DNA of 64,000 nt from Dreissena polymorpha (taxonomy: Eukaryota > Mollusca > Bivalvia > Myida > Dreissenidae). Where the stretch lies: the NCBI RefSeq assembly GCF_020536995.1, contig NC_068360.1, positions 17,816,278-17,880,277 on the forward strand, written 5' to 3'. Each line of letters opens with the position of its first letter. Position 1 is the first letter of the stretch. The position numbers and the translations under genes were made by a program. This document shows positions 1 to 12,258 of the stretch, one piece after another. Under the pieces are notes generated by a model. It made no database searches. It was given only the letters and a program-made list of their open reading frames with translations, and was not told the DNA's origin.

Positions 1-2945
1 CGAACATAATGTACAATTTAAGTTTGATGTGTAAGTTTCATTCGTACTTTAATAAAAGGGTATAGAAATAAAAGTATTTGTTGACAGGATTTTGCGTGGT
101 CTAGAAATAAAATGCCATTTGTGTTTCAGCAAACAACGCCAAAAACTAACAAATGCAATAAAGGTCGGCTAAACTTTGCTTTTGCGTTATCCAAGGGCAA
201 CCATTACTTTACCATACTCTTGCGTTACAATTGTTTTGTCGGCAAAGTTATGTCAGTCTCTTGCGAAAGTCATGGTAACGCACGTTATAAATATGTTATC
301 ATTTCGTGTTTTATTGTCATAACACTTTTGACTATTCTGTTAATTTCCGCTTTGAATTGTTGCCAAGTTTTGGCAAGCTTTTAAAAGCTATCGCCATGAC
401 GTTATGGATATGGTGTCTGTCTAGCGACCGGTAGGTCTCTGGTTTGATTCCCACTTTGGAATTGTTTTGAGAGCGTTTCAATAAGCCTGAGGCTTTCGAT
501 GCAATCGAGAAAAAATTAATAGGTTAAACTCAAATCTATCAATATCCACTCAAGCAAAAATATGTATAAACAAATGTCGACCGTCTAACGATGAGAATGA
601 CATTGCAATGAGGACTATGCAACGTTAAAATGCTGATATTTTGGAATCTTTTTGATATGAGCCAGCTCCTACGTCGAAGGATAAACTTATCTGAAGCCAT
701 TGAAGATTTTTTTTAACCACGCTATAACACTGATCAACACATATTTGAAAATTACCCGATACATATGAATATTAAGTTATACTTAATTAGATTGATAACA
801 CCTTCAGAATGGTTGTTGACATCATCTCGCGGTAACCAGATTACACTTGTCCGATCGTTGAACTATTTATGTTAACATATATTTGGCGATATTGAAAAAT
901 TACAGATTGATCGTTAGGCGATTTGCTTACTAGCTTTAGAGTTGGTAGTAGCTGCTCTTTTTAACATAATACAATAGAACCTAAAATTATAAATAAAAAA
1001 ACACAAAAAGCACAAGTATCTATAACCGGAACACATGCTCTGTTTTCTCAAATAAATGTTGCAGTTCTACTCTCTTCTCACATTTATCAGTCAGATTTCT
1101 TTACCGTGTTCAGATTGTGAAATATGTCAATGGATTGAGGCAAATCGGAAGACTTCTGACAAAATGCAAATGTCTGAATATTGATAGTGCTTATTTATAC
1201 AGAAAACACTGCAAGCGACCAAATTGTTATTAAAATACGATTGATTAAATGTTTACGCATTCAATTTGAACAATAAATTGAATTAAAAAACACAAGTTGA
1301 TTTATAGCTTAATCGTAAGGCTTTGTTCATTCTCGTTATTGCATGACAGCCTTATGCAAGTACACAATAAAGTTTTGGACATTCTAATTCAATAATTGTC
1401 TTAATTGATGCCTTTTAAATACATTTGTTCATAGTCTAAACAGTAAATCATCTGAAAAAAGAAACTTTCAAACGTTAATTAACCAGAATACATTTTAAAT
1501 GTAGGGAAATTATTTTGACTTCAATATCGTAAATGAACGAACCAGCACCAGATCGCTTTTGAATCAAAGACGCATTCATTACAACAAACATTTGTTTTAA
1601 TTTAGACTAGATCAACATTGTTTGCGGTTCCAAAAGGGTATATGTGTCTGATCAAAAACTATAAGTGTTAAATGCATCCTGTGTTTGCGTTTTCTCATAG
1701 AACATTTCTTATAATGGTAACACTAATCGTTGACACGTTATTTTCACATACTTTTCATTTAACAGAGAACTTTATTTGTTGAATGTTGTTTCATTATAAC
1801 AGTTTAGTTTGCGTTTTAGTTTGGTGTCCTGCGAAACTTTATCTGGCCCTAGATGCAACTTCTTAAATGAGCAGGACAAATGTTATCAAACGGCAATAGA
1901 AACAATTTACACCATTTCGAAACTTATGTGCTAAGCAGAGTGCAACAAAGAGACGATGTGTATGTTAGTGAATAACAGCTCAAAGCGAAAGACGTGTTCA
2001 ATTACTTTGTATTGTGCAGATGACGTCAGTCTCCGGACGAATACTTATGATTTCTTAACAATGTATTATGGAACTGCCTACGGTAAACTATTGAAACCAT
2101 TACTTACGACTTTCGTCTTGTTTGCATCGAGTGAATGCTAATTTTGAAATTTGTGAAACAGCGTTTTACGTCAAGCGTTGACATCGATTCAAGTAGCTTG
2201 TAATTAAAATATTTTTGTTCCACAATGTTTAACTGTATTGACTCCGTAACGCTTAAACGATGTGGAAATTGAAAACATTTTCTTATGCTGACTTGCTAAG
2301 TGTATTTTAGAACGGCAGATAAGTTGAGTCGTAAGTGAGTTCGTAAAAGCTAGTTATGGTAGATGATTTTTATTCATCCATCAAGCGAATGCGAAAGACT
2401 CAGCTCTATTTCCGATGGAAAAAAATGTAATGCCCTTAATACTTTTTAAGATCACATTGCATAAAACCGTAATTTAATTAATGCTGTACCATATAGAGGT
2501 AATATATATTCAACATGACACCGGTGTAGCCAACATTATGTTCAGCTTTTTGTATCTGCATGAACTTAAATTGATATTGACAAATTAGAATGATATTGAA
2601 TGAACGTGTGCTTCTATCATCCAAAGCATTACTGCAAGACCGACATTATTATTAACTTTTTTTAACAAGCGTGTCAACGCGTATGAATACGAATAAAACA
2701 TATGAATATGAATACAATAAAGAATTATTCAGGGTATTAAATTGTTTCAAATTAAGAAAAACGATCAATCCTTTCCTAGACAAAAGCCAAGAACGTTCAA
2801 TTATGATATGCTAAAACTGGTATGTTTGGAGTAATACTAAAATAATGTGGGATCTGAATAGGTGGATAAAATCAAAAGTATTCGACTCATACATGTGTTC
2901 TAGTTTTATGTCACTCTTGTCTGAAAGTTTGCAAAAGGTGCCGAC
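1..2945. other. AT-rich gene-free stretch
   Basis: No exon with convincing splice sites, start context or recognisable protein was found on either strand. Open frames are short (90 and 61 codons) and look random. The only structured piece I see is a tRNA-like repeat near 392-530, listed separately. Confidence 0.5.
392..530 (+). repeat. tRNA-like SINE fragment
   Basis: A pol III B-box-like string (ggtttgattccc, 441-452) sits downstream of a loosely tRNA-like stretch. It is followed by a tail, 'caataagcctgaggctt' and about 40 further bases, that recurs near 35573-35620. A shared tail behind a tRNA-like head suggests a SINE. The head was not folded, and the B box at the second site lies in the other orientation, so this is tentative. 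Confidence 0.3.
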
Positions 2946-3593
2946 CATCTGACTCCTCAGATCAACGAGCGGCATTATCAGAGAAACTAAGCACTTCCTT
3001 CAACATGACGCTTTAAACATCTGACTCTTCAGATCAACGAGCGGCATTATCAGAGAAACTAAGCACTTCCTTCAACATGACGCTTTAAACATCTGACTCT
3101 TCAGATCAACGAGCGGCATTATCAGAGAAACTAAGCACTTCCTTCAACATGACGCTTTAAACATCTGACTCTTCAGATCAACGAGCGGCATTATCAGAGA
3201 AACTAAGCACTTCCTTCAACATGACGCTTTAAACATCTGACTCTTCAGATCAACGAGCGGCATTATCAGAGAAACTAAGCACTTCCTTCAACATGACGCT
3301 TTAAACATCTGACTCTTCAGATCAACGAGCGGCATTATCAGAGAAACTAAGCACTTCCTTCAACATGACGCTTTAAACATCTGACTCCTCAGATCAACGA
3401 GCGGCATTATCAGAGAAACTAAGCACTTCCTTCAACATGACGCTTTAAACATCTGACTCTTCAGATCAACGAGCGGCATTATCAGAGAAACTAAGCACTT
3501 CCTTCAACATGACGCTTTAAACATCTGACTCTTGAGATCAACGAGCGGCATTATCAGATAAACTAAGCACTTCCTTCAACATAACGCTTTAAA
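2946..3593. repeat. 72-bp tandem array, nine copies
   Basis: Nine head-to-tail copies of a 72-bp unit start at 2946, 3018, 3090, 3162, 3234, 3306, 3378, 3450 and 3522. Copies are almost identical; the last carries several private changes, as expected at an array edge. Each unit begins with a short inverted repeat, ATCTGA-4 nt-TCAGAT, so the array is a series of possible small hairpins. There are no variable spacers and no reading frame through it. Confidence 0.95.
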
Positions 3594-5660
3594 CACAGTG
3601 GGGTTACGTGCTAGCGATAAATTCAAACACACACATATCGCCCTAATGTGAATGTGCCTCATAATGCATCTGGCCCTCTTGCAGGAAAGTGTTGTTCCAA
3701 ACTCAAACTAGGTCACTAGTAGTAAATGTGGTAAACTGTTTAATGCCGTTATAACAACAATGAGCTTGACTAGAACAGTTTACCAAATAATTGTATAAAG
3801 TCTTCAGCTCTTCATATATTACTTAAATAGCAATAAAAGTAATAAACATTTATGTCATAGCTTCTTAAAAGAAACTAGGATAAACATTCATACAAGTGAT
3901 AATTATCATGACTTTAAAAAAATTGTCGCTTGATTAAGAGATGTTGCTAACACGAGAAGCCATTAAGAAGTATCTGTTACGCTTATGTTTGCGTTAAAAA
4001 TATATTAATAAGTTGTTAGGCCAGGGTATCATGTCCTTTTATGGAACTTTACTTGATACAATAACTTTTTAAGCTCAGTACATATAAAAAAGTTTGGTTT
4101 GTATATACATTTATTGAAGTGCAATCAAATACAAACATGTGATAGCTCAAATGTGAAACTTTAATGCCATGTCTTATTCTTTGCAATATGGTATTTCAAT
4201 CTAATAACTTTAAATTTTATTATCAAAATACATAAGCAAAAACATTGAAAGAGGTTGAAAAATGAATATTTAGCGAGTATTAATTGCGTAGTTTTCATAA
4301 AAGCGAGAGCGTGTGATGCCTGTGTGTTTAATCAAGAAAGTACATTCACGCACATAAATACATATATTTCAAAAGCATAACGCGGTTTCGAATAATCCGA
4401 ATTAAAGATATATTTCTTGCGACACAGTTTCAATGACCTTAAAGTTGTTGCTGTCCTGAAAGTGTGTATTCTGTTAACAACAAAAACAGAGATTAATTTT
4501 ATATCTAGGCAATTTAAAATATTCACTATTTCTACAATGAGTCATTGTTAATAAAAGCTTAAATTTCGTCTGTTATGTCCGCCTTTTTTTTATCTGTTTT
4601 GAAGTCGAGCTTCCGACTCCGCAAATATTACAATGCCATCAGCAAATCACAATAAAACACGTTTAACATACAAATACTATTTCAAACTTATTAAGCATAT
4701 ACTGTTCCTCAATATCAATATAATTTAAATTTAAATACATCCCAAACAAACATGTAGTGCATGTTATTTGTTTTCATGCTACCGAATACTTGCATGAGCA
4801 GAAAAAATTCTTTTACACAAGGTCATATGAAACCGTTAATACCATTTCGAATATTTAATGCTTTGCGAAGTACAACTGTCAGTAAATAAATTATTAAAAA
4901 CAGATAACCTTTTCTTCTATATCTGATGTATTTCAACTACACATTTTTTTAAATACATATATAACTGATTATAACAGTTTTCAGAAATGTTTCAAAAGAT
5001 GTTCTGAAGTTTTTTCCTTGATCATGAATTTTGTTGTCAGTTTTCGCAATCGTTCGGAAGTTTGCCAGAATTTCATTTTGTAGACAGAAAAAACACATTG
5101 TGTATATATGTATGTCAAGAAAGGATTTGAAGAACAATAAAAGGATATGAGCTCAAAATACATACATGTATATGACATACGAATGTCACTCAAGAAGTAT
5201 CTACATATATTTACCAAAACAAGATATTAAAATATGATATTAAGTCTTGACAGGAGAAATATACAAATTGACAAGGTCGGGAGTTGTATTGTAATTAAAT
5301 ATCATGAACACCAATGAAGATACTATATTTGAACAAGCAGATCAAAGAGCGCAAACATTGTTTTCTCATACATATTTTGTTGTTATTTGACTCGTATATG
5401 TCAATTATTTGAAACACACATCGTTATGTTTGTATAAGTCTGATTTGAATAATACAATCTTAAAGCAACAATTGATACACAATGTGTTCGTTGTCGTTTG
5501 ATTATCAAAATTACCTTTCTCAGTATAGCAGTACCTTAAACGTGCAAGACATACTCAAATATTAATTTCTTTCTAAACTTATCTTAATAGATAAATAATC
5601 ATCTTTATTGCAACCTAGGAATGAAATGATATTGAATTACTCATTTGTATCAATTGTTAC
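3594..5660. other. AT-rich stretch without a supported gene
   Basis: Several 60-78-codon open frames occur on the minus strand, but none has splice sites, composition or a family resemblance that I can defend. It would be an intron if the lectin-like exon at 5661-5831 belongs to a gene continuing leftward. Confidence 0.4.
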
Positions 5661-5831
5661 GTTGAACAAATTTGACGAAATTGCCGGTGCTGTTGGCATC
5701 ACATTTTATTCTTTCTGGAATGCTCGCGTCGACGGGCGGTTCGTTATAGAATGCGCAAACAGTGCCTATGTTGGCATAAGCATCGATCTTCGTTTGAGAT
5801 ACTCTGATTTGGATGTTTCGGTTTCTCCACT
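5661..5831 (-). CDS. Fucolectin/F5-8C-like (FTP) domain exon, partial
   Basis: One internal exon, 171 nt, bounded on the minus strand by a strong acceptor (ttgattttgttttag) and a GTAACA donor, entering and leaving in phase 1. It reads WRNRNIQIRV, then a short loop, a cysteine (..TVCAF..), a second cysteine (RIKCD) and STGNFVKFVQ. This order (R-x-I-x-I-R-V, Cys, Cys, G-x-[FY]-V-x-x-x-Q) matches the second half of fucolectin-type F5/8C domains (FTP lectins), which bind fucosylated glycans and are common secreted immune lectins in molluscs. The neighbouring exons (an N-terminal half with a PWW-type motif, and a C-terminal CEV-type strand) were not found. It may be part of a gene with long introns or a stranded relic. 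The lectin role is by family resemblance only. Confidence 0.5.
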
Positions 5832-6165
5832 CTAAAACAAAATCAATCATTCAAACAAGTATTGCACACAGGAAACAGTATCTCATTTTGGTTATTCTTA
5901 AATCCATGTGTACTATTTCGAGTCCAAGAAAACCTTCAATGCCAGTGAAGAAGTAAAATAAATCTAATGCTTCAGTCTGAAATACATAACGATGTAAGTA
6001 TTTAAAATGTTTACAAATAGGAACGCGATTGTATTTATTTCACGTGTGTTTATGTTAAATAAATAGACAAAAATCAATTGAGTTAAAGTCTTATAGAGAA
6101 ACATAAAACTAGAAGGCTATGTCCTCAATGGTCGTTGAATACATCCGCAACATTTGTCAAATTTT

Positions 6166-6325
6166 AAACAAACTCACCGCAGCAATTTGATCGGAAAAAC
6201 AATTTGAAACAAACACACCGCAGCAATTTGACTGGAATAACAATTTTTAACAAACTCACCGCAGCAATTTGACCGGAATAACAATTTTAAACAAACTCAC
6301 CGCAGCAATTTGACCGGAACAACAC
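6166..6325. repeat. 41-bp minisatellite, four copies
   Basis: The core 'caccgcagcaatttga' recurs at 6175, 6216, 6257 and 6298, exactly 41 bp apart. Copies differ at several positions, the second most, so the array is older than the 72-bp array. Confidence 0.9.
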
Positions 6326-6522
6326 GTCGATGTAGGAAACTGATATGGTCCTATCTAGCTCAACAATGAGGAAGTTTTCTAAAGCCTAATTGGAATGAAA
6401 ACATGAGATGTCTTCGATGAGGGACAAAAAATTTCTGTCAATGGTCAGGTCGCCGGCCAATGAATACCATGGATGTACAGACGATTCCCAAACTTGGATT
6501 CCGCTTACAAATCTTGCATCTA

Positions 6523-6577
<55 letters not shown>
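6523..6577. repeat. (AT)n microsatellite
   Basis: An uninterrupted AT dinucleotide tract of about 55 bp. It creates Ile-Tyr open frames on both strands that are not genes. Confidence 0.95.
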
Positions 6578-6580
<3 letters not shown>

Positions 6581-9500
6581 CTGTGTCATACAATGTTGCT
6601 TTATATGAATTATAAGTTTGTTTATAATGAAGACAGTATTTGTTTAAAACAACATGTTTGATTTTCGTTATCAGTATTCAAACGGATAGTTACCGACAGT
6701 CTTTAAATAATATAATGTCCATCCGTTTTTCTGGAACCGACCAAACGGTCACGTCATCATGTCTGAAAGACGTCAAGGCACATTTCTTATTCTCATGGTG
6801 ATAATTAACTGATAGGCATAGAAAGTCCATATCACATGCACTAAGCCACTTAGAAGTTGCACATTTGTCAACTCACGGTACGGTCTTGTAAGGCGGATGT
6901 TGTTCTTTGCAAGATAAACGTTTGAATGAAGTAATGCCGAGTAAAATTTGATGTGACAAAAAAATAACCATTATCGTCATAATTAACACTTTTCGTAACA
7001 CTGACATTGTTGTCTCTTTTTGGGTTAAGTACCTTATAATGCCGCCTACAGGATTAAGATATCACCGCTATTAAAGTAAGACCGAAACTCAAATGGATAA
7101 AACAAAAACGAGGTTGATCTTTTATGATAGATGATTTAAGTGAATCGATCCAGAATCTAAATATACCTTTAACAATTTTTGACGTGTTTTAAAATCGTTC
7201 AAAACACATGTTTAATTAGTTAAGAGTATGGCTAGTTCTTCATTGTTATTTTTCATCGTTATTTGTAAGGCAATAAAAGCTATGAAAACAAACTGCTTTA
7301 AAAAAGGTAATATAACAGGAAGCGCGTTTTTACGATGAAATATCACTATTTGAACGATTTGATTGTGTTTGACGATTTGATTGTGTTTGACGTTTTAACG
7401 CATATTTTACTAAGTGGTGATGTTTTAACAACGCTTTGATTATTTTAACACATTTTTATTCGACAGATATATTTAAACAGATGTAACGGTATTATATGAA
7501 CAAGATTCATCGTTCTCATTATGCTTTATATATTTATCAAAATGTCTAAACATTGATTTGCATCTTTTTCAGCTTATTATATTGATATCAAGTTCAGACC
7601 AATAGATTCAAATAAAAAAATAAAAAATGAACATTACTTGCGTGTTTGCGACGATATAAAAGTATGTGTATGCTTATGGAATTTTTTTGTAAGCTTAACT
7701 ATTGTTTAACCAACATTAAACTGTTTTAAATAATGAAAAGAAGATGATAGAGACAGCGGTCCACCACCCCACGGAAGCATTGTTTTTTCAATGTTACAAT
7801 AAGAATGATAGTATATTTTTAAAACTCAGTTTATTACCACATAATCGAATCACATGTATATTTTATAACGTTTTTTAAAATGACAACTCTAACCACGATA
7901 CTCTTCGGTAGAAAACTGAAGTCAAACGGAGTTGTAATTTGCAAGCTTACTGTTGGTTGCTTATTGTTGCGTCTGACACGTATCCAGACAGATTGACATC
8001 TCACTTACTTTTATTTCCAGAAAGATGGAATGTATAACATTTAACACGACGTTTTCCAAGTCCATTAACTCTTTTTAACAAAAGGGTACATAAGGTAACA
8101 ATCAAGTATATAAGATATTATAGTCGAAAGAATATCGATGGGACCTCCTTAGGAAAGGTCTCCTACCTTTAAGAAACAAGTCCAATCTATTACTCTGTCT
8201 GGGTGTACTTTTACTGCTTCCACAAAAAAGTCAGCCTGCTTTGTATGATAAACATGTCATTTGGTTGTCAGAGGACTGTGTAACAACAACCCATTTTTGT
8301 ATCTACAGACGTCACAATGCTGCCTGATAAACGTGGGTGGGTTTAAAATAAAGTCAAAAACTAATACACAGAAACTGTGCACACAGGAATATACTGATTG
8401 ATAAAATGTGTATGCTGAAGTACCGACACCAACAAGCAAGCAAGCAGGAACTTTATTTTAAACAAGATGTCATGGATTATTAATGGTTTCACTAATGAAA
8501 TATATGTTGATCTTTAAAATTAAAGCTTTACATGTACATGTACAAAATATAACTGTTTTGGTGATCTGAGAATTTTGTCAACAAATTTAAAGTATGTTAA
8601 CCAGTCAAAGCCGAAACAGAACTAGGAACTAAATCCGCAGCATTTCAACTTGAAAATTTTGTCAACAAATCTTTAAGATTACTTTACAATTAAAATGAGT
8701 GTATGCCAATATGAAACTATAAAACCTGAATGTGTGTAAAAGTATTTTGGGTGGTATCAAAATATTATAGCAAGTGCATAAAATCCAAGCTGATAAAAAG
8801 TTAAAAGAAAGAACACAGCCTCTATGTGTATACGCTCTACGTAATATGAAGGAACAGCTATTGAATTTGAAAGATGTTGATAAAGCTGATTAAAGGTCAA
8901 TATCTGGGTAAGACATCTTACTGAATGCTTATTTAAGCATATATGTTGGTTACTTGGGGAAACCAACGATTGCTCATCGTTTCGATTAATTAACTAATAA
9001 CTACCGTAATTTCGAGTTTTATCCGCTATATACGAATTCTTTATGGGTTTGTTGTTTCTTCAAGGAAGTTAAAACTTTAATGTCAAGCACTGAGACATCT
9101 AACTTTGCACTTATAAATGGAAATGCAGGGATTTAAACAACAGCTGAGTATTAACTTCATCGTGACATATTTGTGCAACTAATGTATTGATCTTTTTCTT
9201 TTGTTTCTTCAGCAATACTATCTCGGCCATGTCTTCGTTTCGTTTACTGTTAAATTTCTGACCGAAACAACATGGTCAGCATCGGTGGTTAATGGATATG
9301 AAAAGATACGCAAGATGTAAGCACTTCCTTAATTTAACAAACATGTAGTATATTGATGGACTTAAATGATTCAATGCTTGTATGTTTTACGCGCTCTTTG
9401 ACAATGTTAAACGTTCGCGTATAAATCATATTGACAGAAGGTTTATTGATCACATTTGTTTGACGATCATGTCGCATAAAACATATTAATGGTACACATC

Positions 9501-9651
9501 TGTCGCACGTGGAAGCATTAGTCAATAGACAATTAAAAGGAAAACTTCAATGGCGAAATAAATAATTTTGAATGTGATATACATCGCATGGAATTATCAT
9601 TGCAATCGCATTTGAAAGCTGCAGATATAAAAACACGTTTATCAAATCGAT
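6578..9651. other. AT-rich stretch upstream of the IAP gene
   Basis: No exon could be supported. The last few hundred bases should hold the promoter and 5' UTR of the BIR-RING gene that starts at 9652, but no core promoter element can be placed with confidence. Confidence 0.4.
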
Positions 9652-11570
9652 ATGACAGCTCCAGTATTTGAATCCGTCACAAAAATTATAGACAAACTGG
9701 CTGACGGGAACACCATTAATGCCAGGGTTTCCATGAGATACGAAACGCTAAGACTGTGCACGTTTCGGAATTATCCCGTTAACAAACCTTTCCGAATCAA
9801 GTTGGCAAAGGCTGGATTCTACTACGCCTCAAACGATGATGAAGTCATTTGTTATTGTTGTGCGAAACGTGTCAGTAACTGGCGGGAAAGTGACGACCCA
9901 ATGAACGCACATAGATTTATGGCGCCAAGCTGCAGTTATCTCTTACGTAACTCAGAGGTCAACGTGCCGGTAACCAGCGAAAGTTACACTGGAGATGGTC
10001 GACTGGAACGCATTCTAGCATCTCTAGACGATGACAACACCAATACCCAAGAAGACCGCCAATCGGTCATCTCATCGGCACGGCGCTCTAACTTGCAAGA
10101 CTCAACTCCTGGACGCAGATCACACCCCATTCATCCGTTGCTCTCAGACACTTCTTTTGGGATAAATCTTAATTTTGAAACAGAAGGAGATCCACTCGAT
10201 ACTTCGTTTAGTGTAGAAGAACCAGGACATTCCGCGAATTTGAACAACTCGTCTAATCAATTACGTGGAGCGAAGACCACCTCCAAACGCACTACGACGG
10301 AACACGGAGCAGCTTCAAACCATCGCGTCTTAGCAGCAGCGGCGGTTTCAAATGATCCTTCGTCAAGTGTTAAAGAACAAAGGCAGTCAACTGATGTGAA
10401 ACCTAGGTATCATCAAACGCGTAAAGAGGAGACCGCGACCAAACACGCATCAAAGGATACTGATAACAAAATCAGGGTCTCTGGTCAAACACCGACTGAA
10501 ATAATCTCTCATGCTACCGATCCAAGTCTTTGCAATGGACTTCAGTCGCTAGGAGGGCATCATAATTATGCGCCCAGATCTGCCCAAAAACGAACGTCTA
10601 TAAATAGTTCTTTAAAACTTGCTAACGGTAATGAGAGCCAGTCGTTTCTTTCATTGCCAAGCGACACAGGAACATGCCGGAAGAATCCAGGTATGTCATA
10701 CAGACTTGACATATATGCATTGATATTTTGAATGTAATCCTTATGTGTATATAGGTAAGTGTTTATTATATTGTCTGCTTAACTACAATCAACAAGCAGT
10801 TATGTTACAGGCTATCCGATAAGCTAAATATGACAATATTAAATAAGGGATCTGAAATTTGGGGTCACTCCAATAGCGAAAATAAAGAACGTTTTCTTCT
10901 AACGTTTTTAAACTTGCTGGTTTGCATTTAACAGTGTACACAAAACGTTTTTATACATGGAGAATGAGGAAGAGTATCTTTTTATTGTTACGGAATGAAA
11001 AAGATGATAAAATATTTGATTTAAGTCGTTGTATTTTCAGAAAGAAAATACATTTAATGCTGAAATCGTTTGCAACAATGTCAAGTAAAGGACATGTGTT
11101 TTTGCTAGAATGTAATAGTATGCCTTGCTTTACGAACTGCCAGTTTGATATTTCTCTTTGTTGTAGAAATTGACTTTATCGACATATGACTATTAAACCA
11201 CCATGAATGCTTATATTTGTATTGCTGTTTTGTAAATCTGTGATCTCATGAGATGATGCCCATTGATCCAAATAAAGTGTATCCTCATTATGGTGAAGCT
11301 TGACTCGGTTCGATAAATATATGAGCAAATATCGGTTATTAATGTATTCCAGTAAACAAGAGTTTGTTGAAAGAGAAAAGAAGACTCGAGGCTGAAAACC
11401 AATCTTTGAAGGAGGAAATAACGTGCAAGCAATGCCATGAACACGAAATTGAAATGGTGTTTCTACCGTGTGGGCATGTGCTAACTTGTGAATCATGTGG
11501 TACGAAAGCGCGCACATGTTTTTCCTGCAAAGGAGTTATCAAGGGTATTGCGAAATTTTATTCAGCGTAG
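9652..11570 (+). CDS. Inhibitor of apoptosis protein, one BIR and one RING
   Basis: Two exons, 9652-10690 and 11353-11570, give 418 residues. The donor (CAG/GTATGT) leaves phase 1 and the acceptor (ttccag) restores it exactly. The ATG at 9652 is the first after an in-frame TAA and has G at -3. Residues about 29-97 form a BIR domain with zinc ligands C67, C70, H87 and C94 in canonical C-x2-C-x16-H-x6-C spacing. Residues about 110-345 are a Ser/Thr/Asn-rich linker without recognisable domains. A short charged helix (about 350-369) leads into a C-terminal RING: C371-x2-C374, C386-G-H388, C392-x2-C395, C402-x2-C405, ending IKGIAKFYSA as IAP RINGs do. By family, IAPs ubiquitinate caspases and signalling partners in the cytosol and restrain cell death and innate immune signalling. 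Single-BIR/RING forms belong to the IAP expansion known in bivalves. All zinc ligands are intact and there is no frame damage. Confidence 0.9.
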
Positions 11571-11743
11571 ACCCCGGTATAATATGTAAAGTGTATTAAC
11601 ATATAAAAGAAAAGTCGTATTTTAAGACAAATAAGGTAAACTGAGAAACAATATAACAAATTAAATCAGTGGTCATGATGTATTTTTGTCATTACCCTTA
11701 CAAAAGACGTCCTTCTTAGCATAACATTGCAACAACTGGACAT

Positions 11744-11749
11744 AATAAA
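11744..11749 (+). terminator. Candidate poly(A) signal of the IAP gene
   Basis: AATAAA lies about 175 nt after the stop codon and is followed by a GT-rich stretch (ttgtttgtaca). It is the first canonical hexamer downstream of the gene. Confidence 0.5.
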
Positions 11750-11940
11750 TTGTTTGTACACATTATATCATTGTATAAAACTTTTTATATGAACATGGGA
11801 ATGAAGATTATGCGGAAGTTATTTAATATAAATTGTGTCCGGTAGATAGTTTTAGAAGCTTTTCTTTCTTTCGTTTTTTTTTTGCTATTTAGTTTTGTTT
11901 GCTGTTGATATATATACATATTTCCCTTTGGTTTTGTTTG

Positions 11941-12052
<112 letters not shown>

Positions 12053-12258
12053 TTATATACTTATAAACTTATATTTTCTTCTTGGAAGTCAACCCTATCG
12101 TTGCATTTGCGTTTCTGTTTTTGTCAGACATTGATTTGTTTTTTAAATGTATGTCGAAATTAAATTAATTGTTTGTGTATTAACATGACCAATTCAGTGT
12201 CGAGATCTACCAATTGCAATTGGTTGTTGCATACGCTGACGACCGTTTCAGGGCGCAC

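Noticed and set aside
441-452. A functional tRNA gene at the B-box-like string
   Set aside because: No complete cloverleaf could be drawn, and the downstream tail is shared with another locus, as in a SINE.
2946-3593. CRISPR-like look of the 72-bp array
   Set aside because: Units are directly adjacent with no variable spacers, and the surroundings are eukaryotic.
9623-9633. TATA-like gatataaaaac before the IAP start codon
   Set aside because: It lies only about 20 bp before the ATG, so a TATA-directed start site would fall at or after the start codon.
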